A stretch of DNA of 64,000 nucleotides from assembly GCF_900607225.1 (NCBI RefSeq), contig NZ_LR027842.1, forward strand, positions 2,074,980-2,138,979, given 5' to 3'. Origin of the DNA: [Pseudopropionibacterium] massiliense. Its GTDB lineage: Bacteria > Actinomycetota > Actinomycetes > Propionibacteriales > Propionibacteriaceae. This document shows positions 11,342 to 18,674 of the stretch, in pieces. A program made the position numbers and the translations under genes. Position 1 is the stretch's first letter; every line of letters starts with the position of its first letter. A model generated the notes under the pieces. That model did not search any database, had not been told where the DNA came from, and saw only the letters and a list, made by a program, of their open reading frames with translations.

Positions 11342-11643
11342 GGCCGTTCCTTTCGCGATGGGCGCTGCCGCGCCCATCCTTGTCAAGGGCGAGTGGAACT
11401 CGCACGGGTGGTTGTTCTACGGACCCCACCGGGGTCTTCCTGATGCGCCCGGCGGCGGCACCCACGACGCGAAATCCCGGGACCACACCACCGCCGACGG
11501 TTCCCGTTGCGGCGCATGCGATGTCAATCGGGCGAGCCGATTGCGCGGCCAATCCTATGCCCGGCCAGACGAGGTTTTCAACACGGGACACGACCTTCAC
11601 CTGCCGTGGAGGTCGCTGCGTTTCTTCTTCCACAGTGAAGAGC
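11342..11643. other. 302-bp divergent intergenic region between rpsB and the M23 peptidase
   Basis: This region must contain the rpsB-tsf promoter (minus) and the peptidase promoter (plus). A TTGACA hexamer is present on the minus strand at 11519-11524, but no convincing -10 lies at the right distance. Apart from the leader hairpin, no gene or clear element is seen. Confidence 0.5.
11357..11378 (-). promoter_or_regulatory. Leader hairpin of rpsB
   Basis: A perfect nine-base stem (GATGGGCGC and its complement) with a four-base loop ends 15 bases before the rpsB start, almost touching the ribosome-binding site. Its position would suit translational or autogenous control of rpsB-tsf. That role is inferred; no known S2-leader structure was matched. 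Confidence 0.45.
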
Positions 11644-12555
11644 ATGAGGAAGGCACTGCTCACGCTGACCCTTCTGGCGTCGGCTCTGTTCCCCACGGCG
11701 GCGCACGCGGATGCGGGGTTGGTTCTCTCGGCCCCCGTGCCGGGCGCGCTGTTGCGTCCCTTCGACGGCGGCACCTCTCCTTATTCCGCCGGGCACCGCG
11801 GTGTGGACCTGGCGGCCGACCAGGGCGCGGAGGTGCGTGCCGCGGCAGTCGGAACGATCTATTTCAGCGGGAATGTGGCGGGTCGCCCCTCGGTTTCCGT
11901 GGAACACGGCAACGGGTTGCGCACCACCTACACCCCCGTCGCCGGGTCCCTGCCCGAGGGGACCCGGGTCGAAGCGGGTGAGGTGATCGGGCATCTGGCG
12001 GGGCCACCGCACTGTGATCCCCGGTACTGCCTGCACTGGGGTTTGACGGACGGCACCACCTACTACGACCCGATGCTCTACCTGAAGTCCCCGCCCATCC
12101 GGTTGCTGCCTCACGGCACGACTCCACCGCCCGTCGCCTGGCTTCCACCCGCCCAGGTCCCGGGTCCGGCACCCGAACCCGGTTCCCTGCCGGTGGCCGG
12201 CCCCATCACCAGCCCGTTCGGGATGCGGGTGCATCCGGTCACCGGGGTTCTGAAGCTCCACGACGGGGCGGACATCGGGGCGGCCTGCGGCACCGCGATC
12301 CACCTGCCCTGGGCCGGGACGGTGGTCTCCGCCGGTTATGACGGCGGCTACGGCTACCGGGTGGTGGTGGAGCACTCCGGGATCCGCACCGGATACGCCC
12401 ACATGCCGGGGATCGAGGTCACGGCGGGCCGGGCCTTGGAAGCCGGGGCCGTGGTGGGGCACGTCGGCAGCACGGGTTATTCCACGGGCTGTCATCTGCA
12501 CTGGATGGCCTGGCGCAACGGCCAGGTCATCGACCCCCTCACCCTGGTGCGTTGA
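11644..12555 (+). CDS. Secreted protein with two tandem M23 (LytM) peptidase domains
   Basis: Probably an exported peptidoglycan hydrolase or activator, 303 residues. An N-terminal signal peptide (MRKALLTLTLLASALFPTAAHA) precedes two LytM modules. The first (about 31-148) keeps the HxxxD zinc motif at H51/D55. However, it has C-L-H at 129-131 where HxH is expected, and lacks the middle histidine. The second (about 184-303) is complete: H206/D210, H253 and the HLH motif at 284-286. The second domain is therefore probably catalytic and the first degenerate. A longer frame upstream was rejected because the signal peptide defines the start. It converges on the recombinase with only six bases between stops. 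Confidence 0.88.
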   Translation: MRKALLTLTLLASALFPTAAHADAGLVLSAPVPGALLRPFDGGTSPYSAGHRGVDLAADQGAEVRAAAVGTIYFSGNVAGRPSVSVEHGNGLRTTYTPVAGSLPEGTRVEAGEVIGHLAGPPHCDPRYCLHWGLTDGTTYYDPMLYLKSPPIRLLPHGTTPPPVAWLPPAQVPGPAPEPGSLPVAGPITSPFGMRVHPVTGVLKLHDGADIGAACGTAIHLPWAGTVVSAGYDGGYGYRVVVEHSGIRTGYAHMPGIEVTAGRALEAGAVVGHVGSTGYSTGCHLHWMAWRNGQVIDPLTLVR

Positions 12556-12561
12556 TCCCCC

Positions 12562-13452
12562 TCAGGCCCGGGGATGAGCCTGTTGGAAGGCCGCCCTGAG
12601 TCGCTCGTTCGTGACATGGGTGTAACGCTGGGTGGTTGCCACGGAGGCGTGTCCCAGCAGTTCCTGGACGCTGCGCAGGTCCGCTCCCCCGGCCAGCATG
12701 TGGGTGGCCATGGCGTGCCGCAGCGCGTGGGGGCCGACGGATGCGCCGCCCGCCGAGGTGGCGGCGTGGACCACGCGGCGGGCGACCCGGGGGTCGAGGC
12801 CGCCGCCCCGGGCTCCGAGGAACAGCCGGGGCGGGCTGTCCGGCCCCGCCACGCGGTCCCGGACCGCCAGCCACGCGCCGAGGGCGCGCCTGGCCGGGGC
12901 ACCCATGGGGACGGTGCGTTCCTTGTCGCCCTTGCCCAGCACCCGCACCGTCGAGTTCTCGAAGTTCACGTCGCGCAGCCCCAGCCCACAAGCCTCCGAG
13001 ATGCGCAGCCCGCTGGCGTAGAGCAGTTCCACCAGGGCCACGTCGCGCAGCGCGATCGGATCACCAGCGGCGGCGGCCGCGGCCAGGGATGCGATGGCGT
13101 CGCTCACCTGCGCCTCGGTGGGCACCTCGGGCAGGGTGCGTGGCCGCCGGGGAGCACGCAGTCGGGTCGCCGGATCCGAGGGGATGAGGCCTTCCCCGTG
13201 CGCCCATGCGAAGAATCCCCGGGCGCAGGAGACGCGACGTTGCAGGGTCGCGGGTTCGGCTCCGGAGTCGACCTGGTCGGCCAGCCAGGAGCGCAGGTGC
13301 GCGAGGGTGACCCGACCCGGCGGGACCGGGACTGATGCAGCCATGCCCGCCAGGTCTGCCCGATAGGCACGGATGGTGTTCGGTGACAGACCACGTTCGG
13401 TCTCCAGATGCCTCCGGTATTCGGCGGTCAACGTGCCCCAGGGCCCTTTCAT
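12562..13452 (-). CDS. Tyrosine recombinase XerC/XerD-like
   Basis: Site-specific recombinase expected to act on dif to resolve chromosome dimers, 296 residues from MKGPWGTLTAEYRRHL. The N-terminal SAM-like domain covers about residues 5-90. All catalytic residues are present: R150 (ASGLRISE), K174 (GKGDKER), H242/R245 (HALRH), H268 (LLGHAS) and Y277 (QRYTHV). The start is not firm: an ATG eight codons upstream (13476) is also in frame and neither has a clear ribosome-binding site. Genomic neighbours are core genes, not phage genes, favouring a XerC role over an integrase. Confidence 0.88.
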   Translation of the reverse strand: MKGPWGTLTAEYRRHLETERGLSPNTIRAYRADLAGMAASVPVPPGRVTLAHLRSWLADQVDSGAEPATLQRRVSCARGFFAWAHGEGLIPSDPATRLRAPRRPRTLPEVPTEAQVSDAIASLAAAAAAGDPIALRDVALVELLYASGLRISEACGLGLRDVNFENSTVRVLGKGDKERTVPMGAPARRALGAWLAVRDRVAGPDSPPRLFLGARGGGLDPRVARRVVHAATSAGGASVGPHALRHAMATHMLAGGADLRSVQELLGHASVATTQRYTHVTNERLRAAFQQAHPRA

Positions 13453-13516
13453 GGCATCAAGTGTGACAGTGGGCATACTGTTGCTCTGGACGACGAACCG
13501 GAGAACAGGAAGATCG

Positions 13517-14116
13517 ATGCCCGAGGACCTCACCACCGGCGGCAGCATCCGTCCCATCACCCGCTGGGGCACCCCTGTGATGCACGCACACACCACGCCC
13601 GTCACCGAGTTCGGGGATGAGCTGCACGAGTTGATTCGCGACATGTTCGCCACGATGCGGGCGGCCGAAGGGGTTGGCCTGGCCGCCACCCAGGTGGGGG
13701 TCGGGGTTGCCGTTTTCATCTACGAGTGCCCGGATGCCGATGACCGCCTCCAGCGCGGAGTGGTCTGCAATCCGGTGGTGGAGCTTCCCACGGGCAAGGA
13801 CCGCAATCTCGACGTCACCGAGGAGGGGTGCTTGTCCTGGCCCGGTGGCTACTCCGGGGTTCCCCGCCCCGACAAGGTCATCTGCCGGGGCCAGGACGCC
13901 TACGGCAAGGAGATCGAGTTGACCGGCACCGGGCTACTGTCCCGCTGTTTCCAGCACGAGACCGACCATCTGAACGGCACGGTGTTCGGGGATCGCATCT
14001 CGGCCCGCTCCCGTCGGAAACTCGATGATCAGGTGGCTGATCTGGCGTGGCGCTACCCCGAGGACTGGCCGGTCTCCCCCAAACGGGACTCCGCCCCGCG
14101 CCCCGGCGAGGAATGA
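13517..14116 (+). CDS. def: Peptide deformylase
   Basis: Removes the formyl group from nascent protein N-termini, 199 residues. All three family motifs are present: GVGLAATQ at 52-59, EGCLS at 103-107 and QHETDH at 146-151. They provide the cysteine and two histidines that bind the metal. The chosen ATG begins MPEDLTTGG. A longer frame would overlap the divergent recombinase gene and is unlikely. The 64-base gap to that gene must hold both promoters. Confidence 0.95.
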   Translation: MPEDLTTGGSIRPITRWGTPVMHAHTTPVTEFGDELHELIRDMFATMRAAEGVGLAATQVGVGVAVFIYECPDADDRLQRGVVCNPVVELPTGKDRNLDVTEEGCLSWPGGYSGVPRPDKVICRGQDAYGKEIELTGTGLLSRCFQHETDHLNGTVFGDRISARSRRKLDDQVADLAWRYPEDWPVSPKRDSAPRPGEE

Positions 14117-14231
14117 GCCGGACCGCCGGGACCCATCATGCGGGACGCGACGTGTGTTGCATCCTGATCAGCTGAGAGAATCATCGCTGATGGTGAGCCA
14201 CGATGGCGCCGCCCAACGTCGAAAGCGAATC

Positions 14232-16079
14232 ATGAGAATCCGAACCCGTCTGCTGGCCCTGGCCTCGACCACGATCTTCCTTCCCGCGTTCCTCGGGGCC
14301 GCCACCCCGAGCTCCTGGGCGGTTCCTGAGCGCAACGAGCCGCCCCGGTTGACGATCGGCGCGGTGCAGGGCCCCGGCGATTCGAGCTCCTACGTGGGGC
14401 GCACCGTTGTCGTCGAGGGAGTGGTGACCGGCGATTTCCAGGGTGAGGGTCAGCTGGGCGGTGTGTTCATCCAGGACGCGGGTGACGGGGACGAGACCAC
14501 CAGCGACGGCATTTTCGTCCACGACAAGGGCGCGAACGATCTTGCCGTCGGGGACCGGGTGCAGGTCAGGGGGAAGGTGGGCGAGTACAAGGACCAGACC
14601 CAGATCACCCCCACCGCGGTGACAAAGCTGAGCAGCGGTGATTCAGTGGCCCCACTGGAGCTGAACCTGCCGGTTACCGACTGGGAACGTCATGAGGGCA
14701 TGCTGCTCAGGTTTCCTCAGGCCCTGACCATCCTCGACTCTCACGACTTCGACCGCTACGGGGAACTCACCTACGGCACGCAGCGGCAGTGGACCCCGAC
14801 CGGCGTCGTCGATCCTGGACAACCCGCCATCGATCTGCTGGCAAGCAACAAGGCGGACCGCTTGACGGTCGACGACGGGCGCAGTTCCCAGAATCCCACT
14901 CCCGCCATCCACCCGAATGGGAAACCGATGTCCACAGACAACTACTTCCGCAGCGGCGACCGGGTCGCGAATCTGACGGGTGTGCTGGGTTACAACTTCG
15001 GCTCCTACCGGTTGCAGCCGACCGCGGGAGCCGATCACACCGCCGACAATCCCCGCCCCCCGGTTCCGGAGAAACAGGGGAACCTGCGGGTCGCGTCGTT
15101 CAACGTGTTGAACTACTTCACCACCCTCACCACGGATGACTCGCGGGCCCGGGGTGCCGACACCCCGGAGGAGTTCCAACGGCAGCAGGCGAAGATCGTC
15201 GCGGCCATGACCGCTCTCGACGCCGACGTCTTCGGGCTGATGGAGATCGAGAACAACGGCACCGCCGTCGAGAATCTGGTGGCGGCCCTCAACGCCAGGG
15301 CCGGGGACGGCACCTACGCCGCGGTGACGACGGGGAAGGTCGGGGGTGACGCCATCTTCCAGGCCTTCGTCTACAAACCGGCCACGGTGGAGCCGGCCGG
15401 CTCCTTCCAAACCCTGGGTTTCGGCAACACCGGGAACCGTCCCTCGCTGCTCCAGACCTTCCGCCACAAGGCCTCCAGTGAGCTGGTCAACGTGTCGGTC
15501 AACCATTTCAAGTCGAAGGGCTCGGCCTGCAAGGGCGACCCCGACACGGGCGACGGTCAGGGCAACTGCAACCAGACCCGCCGGAAGGCGGCGGAGGAGC
15601 TCGTCTCCTGGCTCCGGGGCGATCCGACCGGCCAGGGCGCCGCCCGCACCGTGATCATCGGCGACCTCAACTCCTACGACCACGAGGATCCGGTGACAAC
15701 CCTCGTCGACGGTGGTTACGCCGACGTGGAGAAGAAGTTCACCGGCGAGCAGGCCTATTCCTACGTCTTCGACGGCATGTCCGGTTACCTGGATCACGCG
15801 CTCGCGAACCAGGCCGCGGAAACCAGCATCGTCGATGCCCGGGCCTGGCACATCAACGCGGACGAGGCGGACATCCTCGACTACGACATGACCTACAAGA
15901 AAGCGGCTGAGCAGGAGCTCTACAGCCCCGACCCGTACCGTTCATCCGACCACGACCCGGTGGTGGTGAGCTTCCGGCTCGGGGAACCCCAGACCCCGGC
16001 GCCTTCATCGCCGCCGCCTGCCGGGCCGACGTCGTCGAGAGCCGTCCTTCATCCCGGCCTGCCGAAGACCAGTGGGTGA
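14232..16079 (+). CDS. Secreted ExeM/NucH-like nuclease (endonuclease/exonuclease/phosphatase family)
   Basis: Probable extracellular DNase, 615 residues. A signal peptide spans about residues 1-33. Residues ~40-250 resemble the OB-fold-like N-terminal region of ExeM/NucH nucleases. The endonuclease/exonuclease/phosphatase domain runs from LRVASFNVLNYF (about 283) to SSDHDPVVVSF (about 571-580). It includes FGLMEIENNG (metal-binding glutamate) and IIGDLNSYDHEDP (catalytic Asp/Asn). The C-terminal tail is proline-rich. An ATG 14 codons upstream (14190) is also possible, but the signal peptide fits the chosen start. A role in nutrient scavenging or biofilm DNA is inference from the family. Confidence 0.87.
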   Translation: MRIRTRLLALASTTIFLPAFLGAATPSSWAVPERNEPPRLTIGAVQGPGDSSSYVGRTVVVEGVVTGDFQGEGQLGGVFIQDAGDGDETTSDGIFVHDKGANDLAVGDRVQVRGKVGEYKDQTQITPTAVTKLSSGDSVAPLELNLPVTDWERHEGMLLRFPQALTILDSHDFDRYGELTYGTQRQWTPTGVVDPGQPAIDLLASNKADRLTVDDGRSSQNPTPAIHPNGKPMSTDNYFRSGDRVANLTGVLGYNFGSYRLQPTAGADHTADNPRPPVPEKQGNLRVASFNVLNYFTTLTTDDSRARGADTPEEFQRQQAKIVAAMTALDADVFGLMEIENNGTAVENLVAALNARAGDGTYAAVTTGKVGGDAIFQAFVYKPATVEPAGSFQTLGFGNTGNRPSLLQTFRHKASSELVNVSVNHFKSKGSACKGDPDTGDGQGNCNQTRRKAAEELVSWLRGDPTGQGAARTVIIGDLNSYDHEDPVTTLVDGGYADVEKKFTGEQAYSYVFDGMSGYLDHALANQAAETSIVDARAWHINADEADILDYDMTYKKAAEQELYSPDPYRSSDHDPVVVSFRLGEPQTPAPSSPPPAGPTSSRAVLHPGLPKTSG

Positions 16080-16871
16080 TCACCGCCGCAACCAGTGGGC
16101 GAAGATGGCCGCGGCGGTGGCCACGTTCAGCGAGTCGACTCCCGCCGCCATTTCAATCCCGAGGCGAACATCCGAGGCGTCCAACCAGTCGGTGCTGAGC
16201 CCGTGGCCCTCGGAGCCGAGCAGCAGGGCCAGTTTCTCCGGGGCCCGGTAGCCGGTCAGTGGCCTGGCCCCCGGTGGGAGGGTGGTGGCGGCGAGCTCGA
16301 ACCCGGCTTCCCGGAGCCGGGCCAGATCCGCGGCGGAGTCGGTCATGCGTCGCCACCCGACCTGGAAACAGGTTCCCATGGATGCCTTGACGGCCCGCCG
16401 GTAGAGGGGATCGGCCCCGCCCGGGGAGATCACCACGGCATCCCAGCCGAGAGCCGCGGCGACGCGGATGATGGATCCGACGTTCGCGTGGTCGACGAGG
16501 TCCTCGCAGACCAGGACGCGATGGGCCCCGAGGATGACCTCCCACGGTGTTTCGTCGGGGCGCTCGAAACTGGCGAGGGCGCCGCGGTGCACGTGGAAGC
16601 CGCTCACATGCTCGATCACCCGGTCATCCGCCACCAGGCACGGAGCGTCAGGCCAGGCCGCAAGCACATCTCTGAGACCGGGCAGCCATTTCGCCGCCAG
16701 CAGGAAGGATCTGGGGCGGCACCCGGCCTCGGCAGCCCGTCTGATGATCTTGTCGCCCTCCGCGATGAAGATTCCCCGCTCCCCCTCAAGGCTGCGTCGA
16801 AGCTGCGAGTCCCGCAACGAGACGTAGTCACCCAGCCGAGGGTCTTCGGGACCAGTAACGTCGAGGCGCAT
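16080..16871 (-). CDS. SpoU/TrmH-family RNA 2'-O-methyltransferase
   Basis: SPOUT-class methyltransferase acting on rRNA or tRNA, 263 residues from MRLDVTGPEDPRL. The N-terminal substrate-binding region contains FIAEGDKIIRRA. The three SpoU motifs are NVGSIIRVAAALGWDAV, LLLGSEGHGL and the final GVDSLNVATAAAI. Its stop is adjacent to that of the convergent nuclease. The frame extends 79 codons further upstream, but that stretch is unlike the family. A TACTCT hexamer seven bases before the ATG fits a leaderless transcript. The RNA target cannot be assigned. Confidence 0.9.
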   Translation of the reverse strand: MRLDVTGPEDPRLGDYVSLRDSQLRRSLEGERGIFIAEGDKIIRRAAEAGCRPRSFLLAAKWLPGLRDVLAAWPDAPCLVADDRVIEHVSGFHVHRGALASFERPDETPWEVILGAHRVLVCEDLVDHANVGSIIRVAAALGWDAVVISPGGADPLYRRAVKASMGTCFQVGWRRMTDSAADLARLREAGFELAATTLPPGARPLTGYRAPEKLALLLGSEGHGLSTDWLDASDVRLGIEMAAGVDSLNVATAAAIFAHWLRR

Positions 16872-17281
16872 GCGCGCAAGAGTAGCGGAAAATTCATTGG
16901 CCAAGATCGAATTCCACGATGAAAAGCTGACGCCATGGCCCGGCACTGGATGATGGATGATCTTCTGTCCACACCAGACCATGAGAGTTATTCGCAGGTC
17001 GCCCATCAGCAAACGAGAAAACCATTCAGGACATGTCACGAATGACCTATGACAGGACTTGTCGTGCGCGCAATTCTTTGCCTTATCTCTCGGAGATTGA
17101 CCCGTCAAACCCGCTTACCCGGTTGCGCCGACATCCTCGCTTCTCGCCTTCTTCCCTGATGGCTTACCGCCCTTGCAGTCACATGCCAGCGATGCGAACA
17201 TGAACCAACGACAACACGGCACGCATGCCCGTCATGTAGGCCGACAGAACACCGGAAGGCCAGCAAACCACTGAACCGATG
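16872..17281. other. Gene-poor stretch upstream of the CRISPR/MITE island
   Basis: No supported gene. The stretch contains only short unconvincing frames. It holds the first copy (17256-17275) of an exact 20-base direct repeat whose second copy is at 17687-17706. Its composition is less GC-rich than the neighbouring genes, consistent with an accessory island beginning here. Confidence 0.5.
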
Positions 17282-17358
17282 AGGCTTATTTACAGTCATC
17301 CTCAAGCGTGCTCTGACCAGCAGCTTCAGTGATCGACACGTCGCCTGCGAATAAGCCT
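17282..17358 (+). repeat. Short (77-bp) MITE-like unit
   Basis: Bounded by AGGCTTATTTACAG on the left and CTGCGAATAAGCCT on the right, which are inverted versions of each other with two differences. The interior (about 49 bases) does not resemble the longer copies. The right end abuts a degenerate CRISPR repeat at the same point as the unit ending at 17748. It is probably an internally deleted relative of the 146-bp element. Confidence 0.5.
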
Positions 17359-17433
17359 AAATGAAGTCCGGTTCGGAAGGCCGGAACAACACCCGATGAG
17401 CGGGGGTTTTACATCACCAGTCCAATAGTCTCA
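17355..17433 (-). CRISPR. Degenerate CRISPR repeat, likely spacer and truncated repeat (decayed array end)
   Basis: Bases 17355-17390 match the 36-base array repeat with about six differences; the palindromic core is still recognisable (CCGGTTCGGAAGGCCGG). It is followed by 37 bases of spacer-like sequence (17391-17427). Then come GTCTCA (17428-17433), the first six bases of the next repeat, after which the MITE-like insert begins. This reads as the old, distal end of the array, separated from the rest by the insertion. Confidence 0.6.
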
Positions 17434-17436
17434 GCG

Positions 17437-17582
17437 AGACTGATTCGCAGCCTTTCTGAAGCTGGTTGAACCGGACCGCCACGAAGGAGCAGTTCGCGTC
17501 AAAACCACCAGAGCCCGCCGCGATTCCAGGACACGACCACCAGAGAACTCCGCTGGCCGGCGCCCCGCCTGTGAATAAGCCT
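17437..17582 (+). repeat. MITE-like element, copy 1 (146 bp)
   Basis: Related over its full length to the inverse complement of 18663-18810. The two share blocks such as GAAGCTGGTTGA, AAACCACCAGAGCC and CTCTGGCCGGC/CGCTGGCCGGC. Ends are AGACTGATTCGCAG and CTGTGAATAAGCCT, imperfect terminal inverted repeats. The two copies differ by substitutions and a few small indels, so they are not recent. No transposase frame is present inside. Confidence 0.7.
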
Positions 17583-17612
17583 CCTTATCGCTGTTTTGCT
17601 GGCTCTAATCCT

Positions 17613-17680
17613 GTTTTGCTGGGCTTGTTCACGTTTGCTGGCCTCACAGCACAGGCAAACGTGAACAAGCCCAGCAAAAC
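17613..17680. repeat. Perfect 26-bp inverted repeat
   Basis: Left arm 17613-17638 (begins GTTTTGCTGGGCTTG) and right arm 17655-17680 are exact inverse complements around a 16-base loop. TGTTTTGCTGG also occurs just to the left, at 17592. The structure lies between copy 1 of the MITE-like element and the first intact-core CRISPR repeat. It may be part of the same insertion. Confidence 0.75.
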
Positions 17681-17744
17681 ATTGGCAAGGCCAGCAAACC
17701 ACTGAAGCGGGGCCAACTCGACCCAGCCCGCACCCTGTGAATAA

Positions 17745-17999
17745 TCCTCAATGAAGTCCGGTCTGGAAGACCGGAACAATCCGCGGCCGGCGTGAAGTTG
17801 GAACCTGCCACGAAGGCGTCTCAATGAAGTCCGGTCTGGAAGACCGGAACAATGCATCGTCGTTGAGTGCACCGCTCTTCGGGGTCGGAGAACCGTCTCA
17901 ATGAAGTCCGGTCTGGAAGACCGGAACAATAGGTGACCACGTTGGCCGAGACCCTGGTTCCGGGTCTCAATGAAGTCCGGTCTGGAAGACCGGAACAAT
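17745..17999 (-). CRISPR. Orphan mini CRISPR array, four repeats and three spacers
   Basis: Four 36-base repeats at 17745-17780, 17818-17853, 17895-17930 and 17964-17999. The last three are identical; the first differs only in its first two bases. The plus-strand repeat begins GTCTCAATGAAG and carries the palindrome CCGGTCTGGAAGACCGG. Spacers are 37, 41 and 33 bases. On the minus strand each repeat ends ATTGAGAC, fitting the AUUGMRAC 5' handle known from type III crRNAs. Transcription is therefore inferred leftward, with the leader to the right and the changed repeat at the distal end. No cas gene is in the window. Confidence 0.9.
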
Positions 18000-18344
18000 G
18001 GCTCGCCTCGGAAGGCGGTCCTGACAAGGAACTTTACCAGCCCCTGCGAGCGCTCCGCCTCGCGGGGCTCCACAACACACCACTCTTGAGTTGTCAGGGA
18101 GTAAAACACCTAGTCAAACCCCTGCGAGCGCTCCCTAGGGGAGACGACACGACCGGAGGTCTCGCAGCGGCTCACACCACCACGGACCCCTCGTCGGGCA
18201 ACCTACCCGGCACCCCCAAGCATAACGGCGCCCGTCGGGGCGGAACCATCCCGGTAGCCTTCCCCCGCGCGGATGCCGCACAGGGGTCGGGGAGGGTCCT
18301 CCTTCGATCTGTCGTGGCGCCCGTCGGCTGCGCGGTGGCTCGGG
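18000..18344 (-). other. Probable CRISPR leader and non-coding stretch
   Basis: No gene is seen. If the array is read leftward, this is the leader side. A 16-base sequence (CCCCTGCGAGCGCTCC) occurs twice, at 18041-18056 and 18119-18134. A minus-strand TTGACT at 18112-18117 could be a -35 box, but the -10 is weak. Leader identity is inference from array orientation. Confidence 0.45.
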
Positions 18345-18674
18345 TCAGAAAGTGGTGACCCCGTCACGATTCATGAAGGCGCCGTGGCCGGTTTCGGTGT
18401 TCCAGCAGGTCAGTCCGTTCTCCTCGGAAGCGCACACATACTTCTCGTAGTAAACGGCGGCGCCATAGGGGACCTTGGTGTCAAGTGGTGGAGATCCGGG
18501 GGCGAGGAAGAATCCTCTCCCGTGGGATCGGATCCCGTCAGAGAAAGAGCCATCGAGGGGAGCCGCCATCTTGATCCCATCGTCGTATCCGTAGGGCTGG
18601 TCTTTCTTGTGGCTCATGATCCCGCAGCCTGCGTATGCAATCAACAGATCGCCCCGATATTGAGGCTTGTTCAC
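18345..18674 (-). pseudogene. C-terminal part of a small secreted-protein gene (DUF6636-like), 5' end replaced by MITE
   Basis: A 109-codon frame whose end resembles the C-terminus of small actinobacterial exported proteins. It has a VPYG segment, then VCASEENGLTCWNTETGHG and a final aromatic residue. Those families usually have an N-terminal signal peptide and a first cysteine-containing half, both missing here. The only start (GTG) lies inside the terminal repeat of MITE copy 2. The gene therefore appears truncated by that insertion. The frame to the right of the MITE has no clear matching N-terminal half. Family assignment rests on pattern memory alone. Confidence 0.5.

Noticed and set aside
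12562..13452. Tyrosine recombinase as a phage or island integrase
   Set aside because: No attachment-site repeats or phage genes lie nearby, its neighbours are core genes, and length and motifs fit XerC/D.
17105..17305. Short minus-strand frame (66 codons) in the gene-poor stretch
   Set aside because: No ribosome-binding site or family likeness; its start lies in a MITE terminal repeat.
17466..17705. 79-codon plus-strand frame with likeness to the region at 18,665-18,780
   Set aside because: The likeness comes from the shared MITE sequence; the second copy is frameshifted relative to the first, so coding selection is not supported.
17585..18109. A 174-codon minus-strand frame with repeated LFRSSRPDFIET-like segments
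   Set aside because: The repeats are the translated CRISPR repeats; the frame is open by chance and has no family likeness.
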